From Lentisphaeria bacterium (GTDB lineage Bacteria; Verrucomicrobiota; Lentisphaeria; Victivallales; Victivallaceae): a DNA stretch of 37,660 nucleotides. This document shows, piece by piece, positions 8,600 to 17,142 of this stretch. Made by a program: the position numbers and the translations under genes. The stretch is taken from contig JAFVZS010000103.1 in assembly GCA_017508015.1 (NCBI GenBank), positions 1 to 37,660 of the forward strand, written 5' to 3'. Position 1 is the first letter of the stretch. Each line of letters begins with the position of its first letter. A model generated the notes under the pieces. The model was given only the letters and a program-made list of their open reading frames with translations. It was not told the origin of the DNA and ran no database searches.

Positions 8600-8626
8600 T
8601 GGATAATCCAGCTCTTCATCACTTTA
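8592..8626 (+). terminator. Hairpin at the end of the nusA operon
   Basis: TAAAGTGATG (8592-8601), which includes the stop codon, pairs perfectly over 10 bp with CATCACTTTA (8617-8626). No T tract follows, so it may protect the mRNA 3' end or act as a factor-dependent end and not as a classical intrinsic terminator. Confidence 0.45.
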
Positions 8627-8666
8627 AGCAAAGCAGGATGCTTGAAAATCTGCCGGTCTGTACTCC

Positions 8667-8720
8667 CCGCCTTGTCACGGCGCAGTATAACAAAGCCGGA
8701 AAGTTGTATTTTTCACAAAA
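8667..8720 (-). repeat. CCGG/GTGAC repeat module, copy 1
   Basis: The complement reads TTTTGTGAAAAATACAAC, then TTCCGGCTT, then CGCCGTGACAAGGCGG. It matches 28967-29021 almost base for base, and 20423-20466 more distantly. In this copy the flanking end motif seen at 28953 is degenerate, so it may be a decayed element. Confidence 0.7.
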
Positions 8721-8853
8721 GAGGTAATTTCAAAAGTAATTCAAAAAGAGATTGAAAAATCAGCGTTAATGAGATTAAAGCGGTAGTTTGAGCGTGGCTA
8801 TTGAATAAATAACCACCGGAAACGCTCCGTTTTAAGATCGCAACGATGAATTT

Positions 8854-8890
8854 CAAGAATTTTTGAGGAGTTTTAAAATTACCTCAAAAA
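8854..8890 (+). repeat. 32-bp dispersed repeat, copy 2, with hairpin
   Basis: It matches 1049-1080. Here TTTTTGAGG (8860-8868) pairs perfectly with CCTCAAAAA (8882-8890), leaving a 13-base loop. It lies 27 bases upstream of the nfo start, inside its probable leader. Confidence 0.5.
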
Positions 8891-8916
8891 TCAGAACATT
8901 ACCAAGGAATAAAATT

Positions 8917-9762
8917 ATGAAATTCATCGGGCCGCACGTTTCCATTTCCGGCGGAGTGGAAAATGCTCCAATCAATGCCGCCGGGTTGAATGCTTCCGGT
9001 TTTGCCATGTTCACCAAAAATCAGCGGCAGTGGAGCGCGCCGCCGATCACTCCGGAAACGGCACAGAAATTCAAGGATAACTGCTGTAAATATGGCTTCA
9101 CTGCCCAAATGATCCTGCCGCATGACAGTTATCTGATCAATCTCGGCCAGCCCGATCCGGTCAAGCGTGCCAATGCAGTCAAAGCTTTTATTGACGAATT
9201 GCAGCGCTGCCGCATCCTCGGTCTGACCATGCTCAACTTTCACCCCGGCAGCCATTTGAAACTGGTTTCCGAAAGTGAGGGATGCAAAATCATCGCCCAA
9301 AGTGTCCGTTCAGCTCTCAATGAAGTTCCTGATGTATGCGCCGTTTTTGAGAATACTGCCGGTCAGGGCAGTAATCTGGGGTACTCTTTTGAACAATTAT
9401 CCGACATGATCGCCATGGTCGGCATGCCTGAACGTACCGGCGTATGCATCGACACCTGTCATGCCTTTGCCGCCGGTTACGATTTATCTGAACCGGAAGC
9501 TTTTGAAAAATGTTTTGCAGAATTCGACCGGCTTATCGGTCTCAAATTTCTGCGGGGCATGCATCTTAATGATTCCAAAGGTGTGCTTGCCGGTCATCTT
9601 GACCGCCATGCTCCTCTCGGTCAGGGAACTTTGGGCATGGCGGTCTTTGAAAAAATCGCTCAAGACAAACGGTTTGAAAACATTCCGCTGATCCTTGAAA
9701 CTCCCGATGAAACGCTCTGGACCTCAGAAATCAGCACTCTGCGTGCCATTGCCGGAAACTGA
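8917..9762 (+). CDS. nfo: Endonuclease IV (AP endonuclease)
   Basis: Endonuclease IV cuts the DNA backbone 5' of abasic sites and removes 3' blocking groups in base excision repair. The 281-residue protein carries all nine ligands of the trinuclear zinc site, at the same numbering as the E. coli enzyme: H69, H109, E145, D179, H182, H216, D229, H231, E261. They sit in the motifs LPHDSYLINLG, NFHPGSH, ENTAGQGSNLG, CIDTCHAFAAGYD, HLNDSKG and LDRHAPLGQG. The start at 8917 is chosen because AAGGA lies before it and the protein then opens MKFIGPHVS as the family does. A longer frame from 8863 runs through a repeat and lacks a binding site. The gene converges on clpB with an 18-base gap. Confidence 0.96.
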   Translation: MKFIGPHVSISGGVENAPINAAGLNASGFAMFTKNQRQWSAPPITPETAQKFKDNCCKYGFTAQMILPHDSYLINLGQPDPVKRANAVKAFIDELQRCRILGLTMLNFHPGSHLKLVSESEGCKIIAQSVRSALNEVPDVCAVFENTAGQGSNLGYSFEQLSDMIAMVGMPERTGVCIDTCHAFAAGYDLSEPEAFEKCFAEFDRLIGLKFLRGMHLNDSKGVLAGHLDRHAPLGQGTLGMAVFEKIAQDKRFENIPLILETPDETLWTSEISTLRAIAGN

Positions 9763-9780
9763 TGCTTCCGCAGCCGTCAA

Positions 9781-12372
9781 TCACTGCTGAACTTTTTCCC
9801 GGAAATCCAATCCGTCACCGCTGATCACGGCCTCGATATCGGCACCGGCAGAGATTTCACCGGCGATGATCTTGCGTGACAGCGGCGTTTCCAACAGCCT
9901 GATCACGGCCCGTTTCAGCGGTCTGGCCCCGAAATCCGGATCATATCCGGCGGAAGCGATAAAGTCACACACTTCGTCGCTCACACTCAGAGTTATGCCG
10001 TTTTCCAGCAATCTGGCGGCCAGTTTGCTGATCTGGATCCGGGCAATATCCCGCAATTCAGCCTTGGAAAGCGTGTGGAATATGAGCGTTTCGTCGATCC
10101 GGTTGAGAAATTCCGGCCGGAAGTGGCGGCGCAATTCCAGATTGAGAGCATCTTTGAGTTTTTCCTCATCGCGGCCGTGATTTTCCAGAATCATGGCACT
10201 GCCCAGATTGCTGGTCATGATGATGATGGTGTTTTTGAAGTTCACCACCCGGCCCTGCGAATCGGTCACCCGGCCGTCTTCGAGAATTTGCAGCAGAATA
10301 TTGAAAACATCGGCATGGGCCTTTTCGATCTCATCAAAAAGTACCACCGCATAGGGACGGCGGCGGACGGCTTCAGTAAGCTGACCGCCTTCTTCATATC
10401 CGACATATCCCGGAGGCGCACCGATCAGACGGGAAACGCTGAATTTTTCCATATATTCCGACATATCGATTCGGATCATGGCTCTTTCATCGTCGAATAA
10501 CTGCCGGGCCAGCGACCGGGCCAATTCCGTCTTGCCTACGCCGGTAGGCCCGAGAAAGATGAAACTGGCGATCGGACGGGCCGGATCGTGAAGTCCGGCT
10601 CTGGCCCGCAGAACCGCATCACTTACGGCATTGACCGCCTCATTCTGACCGATGACACTGTGATGCAGAGTATCGGCAAGAGTGAGCAGTTTTTCCTTTT
10701 CACTCTGAACAAGTTTGGTCACCGGAATGTGTGTCCAGCGGCTGATGATCCGGGCGATATCCTCCTCATCGACCTCTTCTTTGAGCATTCTTTCGGCGTT
10801 TCCGGACTGGATCGCCGCTTCTGCCGCAGCGAGTTGACTTTCCAGTTTGGGAATGGTGCCGTGGCGCAATTCGGCGGCCCGTTCCAGATCGTATGAGCGT
10901 TCAGCTCTTTCCAACTGACCTCTGGCCAGATCGAGAGCTTCCCGGCAGTCACGCAATTTGGTGATAGCCTGTTTTTCATTATCGTAACGGGCCTGCAAAG
11001 CCTTACCGGCTTCCCGCAATTCGGCGGCCTCTTTTTCCAGAGCTTCCCGGCGGCGGATTCCGGAAGCATCTTTTTCATTGCGCAGACTGGTCAATTCGAT
11101 TTCCAGCTGCATAAGTTTGCGGCGGTTCTCATCCAATTCCAGCGGACTGCTTTCGATACCGGTGCGCAAAGCGGCGGCGGCTTCATCGACGAGGTCGATT
11201 GCCTTATCCGGCAGAAATCTTTCAGAAATATACTTATCTGACAACACGGCGGCGGCGACCAGTGCGCTGTCTTTGAGCCGGATGCCGTGATGCAATTCAT
11301 AACGTTCTTTCAGGCCGCGCAAAATGGAAATGGTATCTTCCACGCTTGGCGGATTGACCAGCACCGACTGGAAACGCCGTTCCAGAGCGGCATCTTTTTC
11401 AATATATTTACGGTACTCATCCAAAGTGGTGGCTCCGATGCAGTGCAATTCTCCGCGGGCAAGCATCGGTTTGAGCAAATTTCCGGCATCCATGGAACCA
11501 TCCCCGCCGCCGGCACCGACAACGGTATGCAATTCATCGATAAACAGAATGATTTTTCCCTCACCGGCAGTAACTTCTTTGAGAACAGCTTTGAGTCTTT
11601 CCTCAAATTCACCGCGGTATTTGGCACCGGCGATCAATGCTCCCATATCCAGAGCGACCACCGTGCGGTCTTTCAGACTTTCCGGCACATCTCCGGAAAC
11701 CACCCGTCTGGCGAGTCCTTCAACGATGGCAGTTTTGCCCACGCCGGGTTCACCGATCAATACGGGGTTGTTTTTGGTGCGCCGGGAAAGGATCTGAATG
11801 ACCCGGCGGATCTCCTCATCCCGGCCGATCACCGGATCAAGTTTATCCATTCTGGCCATTTGGGTAAGGTCACGGGAATATTTTTTCAAGGCCTCAAAAG
11901 TCGCTTCCGGTTCCGGGGAAGTCACCCGCTGATTGCCGCGCAAAGTCTGCAGCGTCTGCAGGATCTTATCGGCATTCAACCCGACGGAACCAAGCAATTT
12001 TGCACATTCTCCGCCATTGGCGGCCAGAGCCAGCAAAAGATGTTCGACACTGACATATTCATCGCCCATTTCGGCGGCTTTTTTCATAGCGGCATTGAGC
12101 ATGGTACTGAATTCCCGGGTCAGCATAACCTCCTGATCGCTGTGTCCTTCGACCCGCGGCAAGGCGGCAAGGGCAGCGGAAACTTTGCCGTTGAAAAGTT
12201 CCATATCGACATGATGCTGAATAAAAATGGAATTGACCAGATTTTCTTTATCTTCCAGCAGAGCTGCCAGCAGATGCAGCGGTGAAACTCCGAGATGATT
12301 GGCACTTTCGGCCAACTGTCTGGCATTGAGCAGAGCTTCCCGGCTTTTGGTGGTGAATTTTTCGATGTTCAT
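9781..12372 (-). CDS. clpB: ATP-dependent disaggregase ClpB
   Basis: ClpB extracts polypeptides from aggregates, working with the DnaK chaperone system in the cytoplasm. The 863-residue protein has the Clp N domain (1-145), a first AAA module with GEPGVGKT (207-214) and ILFIDE (275-280), and the ClpB-specific coiled-coil middle domain (about 410-530). The second AAA module has GPTGVGKT (608-615) and VVLFDE (676-681). Its length matches the family. The start at 12372 follows AAAGGAG at 7 bases and gives the typical MNIEKFT opening. The frame stays open upstream to 12738, but that part is translated repeat DNA. No CIRCE element or other clear heat-shock promoter is visible, and the leader contains a structured repeat (12415-12538). 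Confidence 0.97.
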   Translation of the reverse strand: MNIEKFTTKSREALLNARQLAESANHLGVSPLHLLAALLEDKENLVNSIFIQHHVDMELFNGKVSAALAALPRVEGHSDQEVMLTREFSTMLNAAMKKAAEMGDEYVSVEHLLLALAANGGECAKLLGSVGLNADKILQTLQTLRGNQRVTSPEPEATFEALKKYSRDLTQMARMDKLDPVIGRDEEIRRVIQILSRRTKNNPVLIGEPGVGKTAIVEGLARRVVSGDVPESLKDRTVVALDMGALIAGAKYRGEFEERLKAVLKEVTAGEGKIILFIDELHTVVGAGGGDGSMDAGNLLKPMLARGELHCIGATTLDEYRKYIEKDAALERRFQSVLVNPPSVEDTISILRGLKERYELHHGIRLKDSALVAAAVLSDKYISERFLPDKAIDLVDEAAAALRTGIESSPLELDENRRKLMQLEIELTSLRNEKDASGIRRREALEKEAAELREAGKALQARYDNEKQAITKLRDCREALDLARGQLERAERSYDLERAAELRHGTIPKLESQLAAAEAAIQSGNAERMLKEEVDEEDIARIISRWTHIPVTKLVQSEKEKLLTLADTLHHSVIGQNEAVNAVSDAVLRARAGLHDPARPIASFIFLGPTGVGKTELARSLARQLFDDERAMIRIDMSEYMEKFSVSRLIGAPPGYVGYEEGGQLTEAVRRRPYAVVLFDEIEKAHADVFNILLQILEDGRVTDSQGRVVNFKNTIIIMTSNLGSAMILENHGRDEEKLKDALNLELRRHFRPEFLNRIDETLIFHTLSKAELRDIARIQISKLAARLLENGITLSVSDEVCDFIASAGYDPDFGARPLKRAVIRLLETPLSRKIIAGEISAGADIEAVISGDGLDFREKVQQ

Positions 12373-12414
12373 ATTTTTTTCTCCTTTCATAATATCAGTA
12401 ATAAATCTAACCTG

Positions 12415-12538
12415 CGGCGGCGTCCTGCGGGCAATCTCTTGCCAAATCTGCGGACAGCGTTTGGGTCGAGTATGCTTATACACTCCCCAAAACGCCGCCT
12501 TGATTTGACTTCGACCTTGCTCCGCAATCCATCCACCG
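12415..12538 (-). repeat. Nested-hairpin repeat, copy 2
   Basis: Read on the minus strand it runs from CGGTGGATGG to GCCCGCAGGACGCCGCCG and aligns along its length with 17143-17266. Shared blocks are GCAAGGTCGA, TCAAATCAAGG, GGAGTGTA, ACTCGAC and GATTTGGCAAGAGATTGCCC. The inner arm here is GCGTTTGGG (12457-12465) against CCCAAAACGC (12486-12495), whereas the copy at 17143 has TAACGGT against ACCGTTA. Both arms have changed while the pairing is kept. It lies in the leader of clpB. Confidence 0.8.
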
Positions 12539-12678
12539 ATTGCAAACAGGCCTTTCTCTCCGTCATTGTCCGCCGGAACCTCTGTACTGTATTCATAACC
12601 GGGCGGACGTTGCTTTCCATATTTCCATTTATGATACAAGCAATTTTTGTGCCGGAAGCAATTTTCAGCACAAATAAC

Positions 12679-12707
12679 TTGAAAACAGGTGTGCAAAGGT
12701 GTATATT
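12679..12707 (+). promoter_or_regulatory. Promoter for the SpoU/TrmH methyltransferase
   Basis: TTGAAA (12679-12684), a 17-bp spacer, and TATATT (12702-12707) sit 64 bases before the chosen start codon at 12771. Confidence 0.7.
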
Positions 12708-12770
12708 TATGACCCGGCAGCGTGTCATAACTGCACACATTTACAGTTTAAGAGAAAGAAGTGGATTTTT

Positions 12771-13586
12771 ATGGAATTCGTCACGATCACCAGTGCCCAG
12801 AATCCGGCGGTGAAACATCTGGTAAAATTGCGCGACCGCCGCACCCGCGACAAAGAAAATCTGACCATACTTGAAGGTTACCGGGAGTTGACACGTTCCC
12901 GGGAGTACGGTATGGAACTGGTCGAGTGCTTCTTTTCTCCGGAACACTTTCTCGGCAGTAATGAGTACCCGCTTCTGGAAGAGATCGCCGCTTCCGGAGT
13001 GCGGGTGACCAGACTCGCCCCGCACCTTCTGGAAAAAGTCACCTACCGTGACCGGCCGGAAGGATTGCTCGCCGTAGCCAGAATGCGCTCACACGAATTG
13101 GAAAAACTTCCGGAATTTGATGCTCCTCTCTATCTGGTAGCTGAAACTATCGAAAAACCGGGCAATCTGGGTTCCATGCTCCGCAGTGCCGATGCCGCCG
13201 GTGCCGATGCCCTGATCGTTTGTGAGCGCAAAACCGATCTTTACAATCCCAATGTCATCCGGGCCAGTACAGGAGCGATTTTTTCAGTGCCGGTGGCAGT
13301 TTGCGATAATGATTCTGCTCTGCGCTATCTCAGAGAACGCAGCATAAAAATTCTGGCAGCCACCCCGCATACCGACTTCAAATATACTGATGTGGATCTG
13401 ACGCAGGGAGTCGCTGTCGTCGTCGGCGCAGAACAGACCGGCCTGACCGATTTCTGGATGGATCAGGCAGATTTGAAAGTAAACATTCCCATGCTGGGCA
13501 AAATCGATTCGTTGAATGTCGCTTCAGCGGCAACTATTTTGCTCTATGAAGCAGCAAGGCAGAGAAATTTTACAAAAAGAAAGTAA
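12771..13586 (+). CDS. SpoU/TrmH-family RNA 2'-O-methyltransferase
   Basis: This family methylates ribose 2'-OH groups in rRNA or tRNA with S-adenosylmethionine, using a knotted (SPOUT) fold. The 271-residue protein has an N-terminal RNA-binding part (NPAVKHLVKLRDRRTRDKE) and the three SpoU motifs: EKPGNLGSMLRSADAAGADA (about 128-147), VVVGAEQTG (about 213-221), and IPMLGKIDSLNVASAATILLYE (about 237-258). The start at 12771 lies downstream of its promoter. The frame is open to 12699, but that would put the start upstream of the predicted transcript. The exact target nucleotide cannot be inferred. It is divergent from clpB and stands alone. Confidence 0.9.
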   Translation: MEFVTITSAQNPAVKHLVKLRDRRTRDKENLTILEGYRELTRSREYGMELVECFFSPEHFLGSNEYPLLEEIAASGVRVTRLAPHLLEKVTYRDRPEGLLAVARMRSHELEKLPEFDAPLYLVAETIEKPGNLGSMLRSADAAGADALIVCERKTDLYNPNVIRASTGAIFSVPVAVCDNDSALRYLRERSIKILAATPHTDFKYTDVDLTQGVAVVVGAEQTGLTDFWMDQADLKVNIPMLGKIDSLNVASAATILLYEAARQRNFTKRK

Positions 13587-13625
13587 TGAGGTCGAAAAAC
13601 AACCCTTGAAGTGCAAAAAACGTCT

Positions 13626-13710
13626 GCGGATTTGCTGGGAGATTACCCGCAATTGTCCACTCATCCGTTGAATGCAGTGCAAGATGAGGCCGCAGGTAAA
13701 TCAAAGCGTA
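13626..13710 (+). repeat. Permuted nested-hairpin repeat
   Basis: The segment carries the right half of the repeat family first (GATTTG, GGGAGATTACCCGCAAT, CCAC). The left half follows (TTGAATGCAGTGCAAG, then TAAATCAAAG). This is the reverse of the order at 17143-17266. It fills most of the gap before the DAHP synthase gene. Two adjacent truncated copies would give this order. Confidence 0.55.
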
Positions 13711-13734
13711 TGAGCAACAGAGGATAAAAGTATT

Positions 13735-14751
13735 ATGATAGTCATTCTGAAGGAAAATGCTGCTGTACAAGCAGTACAATCTCTGGTAGATAATTTCAAG
13801 TCGATCGGTTTTGATGTCCATATTTCCCAGGGCAGCACCCATACGATTCTGGGGTTGATCGGCGATACCGGCAAACTGGATATCGATCAGATCAAAATGC
13901 TTGAGTGGGTCGATGATGTGAAACGCATTCAGGAGCCATTCAAAAATGCCAACCGCAAATTCCATCCGCAAGATACCGTGATAAAAGTCAAAGATGCCGT
14001 CATCGGCGGCGGGAGCATGACGGTCATCGCCGGACCTTGTTCGGTGGAAAGTGAAGAGCAGATCATCACTGTCGCCCGCAGTGTCAAAGCTTCCGGGGCA
14101 AAACTGCTGCGCGGCGGAGCATTCAAACCGCGTACTTCCCCTTACGCTTTTCAGGGATTGCGCGATGAAGGCATCAGATTGCTGCTCGAAGCAAAAAAAG
14201 ATACCGGATTACCCATCGTAACTGAAATCATGGATCTTTCCCAGCTGGAACTTTTCAACGATGTCGATGTGATCCAGGTCGGTGCCAGAAATATGCAGAA
14301 TTTTGAGCTGCTCAAACAGCTCGGCCATACCAATAAACCGATTCTCCTCAAGCGCGGTCTGGCCAATACCTATCAGGAATTGCTCATGAGTGCCGAATAT
14401 ATCATGGCATTCGGCAATGAGAATGTCATCCTCTGTGAGCGCGGCGTGCGCACCTTTGAGACCTATACCCGCAATACGCTGGATATTTCCGCCGTGCCGG
14501 CACTGAAAATACTTTCCCATCTGCCGGTGATCGTTGATCCCAGTCATGCCGCCGGTATGGCCAAATTCGTTGCGCCGCTGTCACTGTCGGCAGTTGCCGC
14601 CGGAGCTGACGGACTTATTATCGAAGTTCACAACAATCCGGCATGCGCCAAATGCGACGGTATGCAGAGTCTGACCATGCCGGATTTCGATACGCTGATG
14701 AAAAAAATCAATATTATGAAAGAGGCTCAAGTCGCCTGCAATTCACTTTGA
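13735..14751 (+). CDS. 3-deoxy-7-phosphoheptulonate (DAHP) synthase, type I-beta with N-terminal regulatory domain
   Basis: This enzyme condenses phosphoenolpyruvate with erythrose 4-phosphate, the first step of the shikimate pathway. The 338-residue protein has a ferredoxin-like N-terminal domain (1-75), as in the feedback-regulated Thermotoga-type enzymes. The barrel follows with AGPCSVES (99-106), RGGAFKPRTSPYAFQG (126-141), KRG (206-208), and DPSHAAG (268-274). GAGG precedes the ATG by 10 bases. It is followed after 19 bases by the chorismate mutase/prephenate dehydratase gene, so the two likely form an operon feeding phenylalanine synthesis. The N-terminal domain suggests allosteric control by an aromatic end product, which is known for this subfamily but not shown here. 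Confidence 0.93.
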   Translation: MIVILKENAAVQAVQSLVDNFKSIGFDVHISQGSTHTILGLIGDTGKLDIDQIKMLEWVDDVKRIQEPFKNANRKFHPQDTVIKVKDAVIGGGSMTVIAGPCSVESEEQIITVARSVKASGAKLLRGGAFKPRTSPYAFQGLRDEGIRLLLEAKKDTGLPIVTEIMDLSQLELFNDVDVIQVGARNMQNFELLKQLGHTNKPILLKRGLANTYQELLMSAEYIMAFGNENVILCERGVRTFETYTRNTLDISAVPALKILSHLPVIVDPSHAAGMAKFVAPLSLSAVAAGADGLIIEVHNNPACAKCDGMQSLTMPDFDTLMKKINIMKEAQVACNSL

Positions 14752-14770
14752 TAATCTCAGGAATTTGATC

Positions 14771-15910
14771 ATGAATATTCAATCCGCCCGCAAAGAAATC
14801 GACCGTATTGATGATGAAATATTGAAGCTTTTTTCGGAACGCATGCGTATCGGCAGTGAACTGGGAAAAATCAAACAGGCCGGTAACCTGCCGATCGAAA
14901 ACAGCGAAAGAGAACGGGAAATTCTGCTTAAAATCACTAAAGAATCCGGTGAAAATCTGCAAAGCTGCGCCAGAATACTCTTTTCCACCCTCTTTGAGTT
15001 GAGCAAATCCTGCCAACGCCGTCAAAGCAGTGAATTCGGAGATTTTTCAGAAATGATCCTCAATTCACTGAATAATACCCCGAAACTTTTTCCTTCCATG
15101 GCCAAAGTCGGCTGTTGCGGCGTGCCCGGAGCTTATGCGCAACTGGCCGCCGACCGGCTTTTTCAACTGGCGGATATCACCTATTTCAATGATTTCAATG
15201 CGGTATTTCAAGCGGTGGAAAAGGGGCTCTGTCAGTACGGAATTCTGCCGATTGAAAATTCCACTTCCGGTACGATCGATCAGGTTTACGACCTGATGCT
15301 GGATCATAAATTTCACATTGTCCGCAGCTGCCGGCTTCAGGTGCGTCATGCCTTGTTACTGCCGCCCGGAGCGGAAATTACCGATATCAAAGAGGTGATC
15401 TCTCATGAACAGGGCCTGAAACAGTGTGCCGGATTTCTGAAATCTCTCGGCAATGTCAAACGCACTGCCGCCAGCAGTACTGCGATGGCGGCCAAGATCG
15501 TCAGTGAATCCGGAAGAAAAGATATCGCCGCTATCGCCAGTTGCGAATGTGCCGGAATATACTCACTGCATATCGCGGCGGAAAATATTCAGGATCGGGA
15601 TTCAAATTACACCAGATTCATCTGCATTTCCCGGCAGCCGGAAATTTATCCCGGGGCATCGAAGATCAGTATTATGGGCGTTTTGCCGCACAAACCCGGT
15701 GCGCTGTACCGCTTGCTGGCCCGTTTCGCCGTGCTCGGTGTGAATTTGACCAAACTGGAAAGCCGTCCGCAGAGAAATGAGAACTTTGAATACATGTTCT
15801 ACTTTGACTTTGAGGCGTCTCTGGCCGATCCGCAGGTCAGACAACTGCTTGCTGAATTACTCGCAGACAATGGCAAATTTACCTTTTTGGGCAACTATTC
15901 GGAAATCTGA
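14771..15910 (+). CDS. pheA: Bifunctional chorismate mutase/prephenate dehydratase with ACT domain
   Basis: The protein converts chorismate to prephenate and then to phenylpyruvate, the branch to phenylalanine. Of its 379 residues, 1-85 are an AroQ-type chorismate mutase (ARKEIDRIDDEILKLFSERM). Residues about 110-290 are the dehydratase, with GAYAQLAADRLF, LPIENSTSGTI (159-169), SHEQGLKQC (211-219) and the catalytic TRF (281-283). Residues about 300-379 are an ACT domain with GALYRLL and ESRP (330-333), the residues that bind phenylalanine in feedback-controlled relatives. The start at 14771 has AGGA upstream. A TTG two codons earlier is less likely. It is the second gene after DAHP synthase. 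Confidence 0.94.
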   Translation: MNIQSARKEIDRIDDEILKLFSERMRIGSELGKIKQAGNLPIENSEREREILLKITKESGENLQSCARILFSTLFELSKSCQRRQSSEFGDFSEMILNSLNNTPKLFPSMAKVGCCGVPGAYAQLAADRLFQLADITYFNDFNAVFQAVEKGLCQYGILPIENSTSGTIDQVYDLMLDHKFHIVRSCRLQVRHALLLPPGAEITDIKEVISHEQGLKQCAGFLKSLGNVKRTAASSTAMAAKIVSESGRKDIAAIASCECAGIYSLHIAAENIQDRDSNYTRFICISRQPEIYPGASKISIMGVLPHKPGALYRLLARFAVLGVNLTKLESRPQRNENFEYMFYFDFEASLADPQVRQLLAELLADNGKFTFLGNYSEI

Positions 15911-15967
15911 AAATCAGACTCCACGGAAAACACCGGTCCGGCAAAACGTTTACCGGTGAGAGATTCC

Positions 15968-16092
15968 GGGAAATTTGAGAGGTTGTGAAAGCCGCATGCA
16001 CCCATAGCTTGCCTCTCAAAAATTCCCGCGCCTGCCCTCTTGCCATGCTCCACCCGGCGGCCAACAGTCAGCGGCAAATTCATGCCGCTGAC
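15968..16092. repeat. Two inverted repeats between convergent genes
   Basis: GGGAAATTTGAGAGG (15968-15982) pairs with CCTCTCAAAAATTCCC (16012-16027) with one unpaired base. GTCAGCGGCA (16067-16076) pairs perfectly over 10 bp with TGCCGCTGAC (16083-16092). They lie between the ends of pheA and the lyxose isomerase gene. They could end both transcripts, although only a short GGTTTTC follows the second hairpin. Confidence 0.55.
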
Positions 16093-16114
16093 CGGAAGGT
16101 GGGGGTTTTCTCCG

Positions 16115-16798
16115 TTAAAGAGAAGCGTAATCGCTGACAAGATAGCGGTATGGTGCTTCGTCTTCGATAATGGAAGGAAAACGTTGCTGTTCGCCGAAAA
16201 AAACGTTGTCATTATGATCGTCATTGACGGCAGAAACCTCACCGATCATGACATCGCCGCCCTCTTCGGCGTAAAAGCGGTGAAATATGTTGCGTTCAAG
16301 GAGAATGCTTTCACCGGGTTCGAGAAAGAGTTTTTCACCGGGCTGCAGGATGAGTTCTTCGCCGTCACGGGAAACCTTGACTGGAGAATCATCCAATTCA
16401 ACAGCGGAACCTTTGCGGTTGAAAAGTTCAAAAACCAGCCTGCCGCCGCCACGGTTGATGATATCTTCCCGTTTGAATTCATGGCAATGGGTCAAAGTGA
16501 CCTGATTGGAGCGTGAAATCATGATTTTCTCGGCATAAGGTTTGGGGTAACGCGGATCACCGGTAACTCCATTGCGGATAGTGAAAAGGAAGAGGCCTTC
16601 TCTGACGAAATCACCTTTTCCGAAATCGGTAAGATCCCAACCGAGGTTGCAGTCAAAAATTTCCCGGTATTTCGGATCATGCCGTTTGGCCCGCATCTCT
16701 TCAGGTGTCCAACTGGCGAATTTGGGAAGTTTGAATTGGAAAGAGGCAAAAAATTCCTCTGCCTTGCGGATTTCATTATTGATTTCTGAACGTTTCAT
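16115..16798 (-). CDS. D-lyxose ketol-isomerase (cupin-fold)
   Basis: This enzyme interconverts D-lyxose and D-xylulose using a divalent metal, usually manganese. The 227-residue protein matches the E. coli-type family across its length: MKRSEIN start, LPKFASWTPEE, NLGWDLTDFG, LFTIRNG, KPYAEKIMI, EDIINRGGG, DSPVKVS, PGESI and GEVSAVNDD. Residues H104, H106, E111 and H173 fit the cupin metal site. AAAGG lies about 12 bases before the ATG. It is the last minus-strand gene of a stretch with a class II aldolase and a sugar-type regulator. However, 619 bases of repeats separate it from them, so co-transcription is uncertain. Activity on other pentoses such as mannose-like sugars is possible in this family. 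Confidence 0.85.
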   Translation of the reverse strand: MKRSEINNEIRKAEEFFASFQFKLPKFASWTPEEMRAKRHDPKYREIFDCNLGWDLTDFGKGDFVREGLFLFTIRNGVTGDPRYPKPYAEKIMISRSNQVTLTHCHEFKREDIINRGGGRLVFELFNRKGSAVELDDSPVKVSRDGEELILQPGEKLFLEPGESILLERNIFHRFYAEEGGDVMIGEVSAVNDDHNDNVFFGEQQRFPSIIEDEAPYRYLVSDYASL

Positions 16799-16834
16799 AA
16801 TTGCATTTACCTTTAAAATTACTTTTTCAAGTCG

Positions 16835-16911
16835 CCTCTGCGCTGTCGCTTATTTTCGCCGCTTGTGGCGGCGACCAGCGTTCCGCCGCCCGCTCGGCGG
16901 CAGTTTTTTTG
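16835..16911 (+). repeat. Double-hairpin/T-tract module, copy 1
   Basis: It opens CCTCTGCGCTGTCGCTTAT. A first hairpin TCGCCGC/GCGGCGA is followed by ACCAGCGTT, a second hairpin CCGCCG (16883-16888) with CGGCGG (16895-16900), then CAG and seven T residues. The second hairpin is terminator-like on the plus strand, yet no plus-strand gene precedes it closely. GTTTGATTGTTTATTT follows, and it recurs after copy 3. Confidence 0.75.
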
Positions 16912-16944
16912 TTTGATTGTTTATTTTTTCAAGCAACGGCACCG

Positions 16945-17022
16945 TTACTGCCTCCTGCTCAAGTGTCATGCTGACGCATGACTTCGCTTACGGCAGGTGG
17001 TGTCGGCGCAATTTGCGCCGAC
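16945..17022 (+). repeat. GGCAGGTGGTGTCG hairpin module, copy 1
   Basis: It runs TTACTGCC, CTGCTCAAGT, a hairpin GTCATGC-TGAC-GCATGAC (16965-16982), TTCGCT, GGCAGGTGGTGTCG, and then a palindrome GTCGGCGCAA/TTGCGCCGAC (17002-17022). The complement of 36568-36668 has the same order with a different hairpin sequence. Module copy 2 of the double-hairpin repeat follows directly. Confidence 0.75.
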
Positions 17023-17117
17023 CTCTGCGCTGTCGCTTATTTTCGCCGCTTCAGCGGCGACCAGCGTTCCGCCGCTGGATCACGTCCGGGTAAGCACCCG
17101 GCGGCAGATTTTTTATT
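17022..17117 (+). repeat. Double-hairpin/T-tract module, copy 2
   Basis: Its first 30 bases, from CCTCTGCGC, are identical to copy 1. The first hairpin loop is TTCA. The CCGCCG and CGGCGG arms are split by a longer insert (GTCCGGGTAAGCACCCG region), and CAGATTTTTT follows. Confidence 0.75.
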
Positions 17118-17142
17118 TCACCGGCGCACCCCGCCCGCTCCC

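Larger units (their letters stand above)
8600..8916. other. Gene-free stretch between the DHH gene and nfo
   Basis: No gene is supported. It holds the end hairpin just described, the repeat module at 8667-8720, and a possible hairpin at 8790-8827 (GAGCGTGG against CCAC and ACGCTC). It also holds a 10-bp inverted pair, GAGGTAATTT near 8721-8730 and AAATTACCTC near 8876-8885, and the 32-bp repeat at 8854-8885. I find no good sigma-70 promoter for nfo. Confidence 0.6.
12373..12770. other. Gene-free stretch between divergent clpB and the RNA methyltransferase
   Basis: It contains the nested-hairpin repeat at 12415-12538, a second hairpin (GTCCGCCGG at 12568-12576 against CCGGGCGGAC at 12599-12608), and a plus-strand promoter at 12679-12707. 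Open frames that continue clpB or the methyltransferase into this stretch have no ribosome binding sites. Confidence 0.65.

Noticed and set aside
8592-8626. Standard intrinsic terminator
   Set aside because: The stem is perfect but no T tract follows, so I list it with low confidence.
8512-8727. Short open frame across the DHH gene end and a repeat
   Set aside because: It overlaps the conserved DHHA1 end in another frame and then reads through a dispersed repeat.
8863-8916. Eighteen extra residues at the start of endonuclease IV
   Set aside because: They come from the 32-bp repeat. The start at 8917 has a binding site and aligns with the family, with metal ligands at identical numbers.
11287-12285. 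Open frame of about 332 codons opposite clpB
   Set aside because: It is antisense to the ClpB N-domain and first AAA module, with no binding site or domain.
12373-12738. N-terminal extension of ClpB by 122 residues
   Set aside because: The extension translates a dispersed repeat and hairpins. AAAGGAG precedes the normal start at 12372 and the resulting length is typical.
15911-16114. tRNA or small RNA gene
   Set aside because: The two hairpins do not form a cloverleaf, and no TTCGA-type arm or CCA end is in place.
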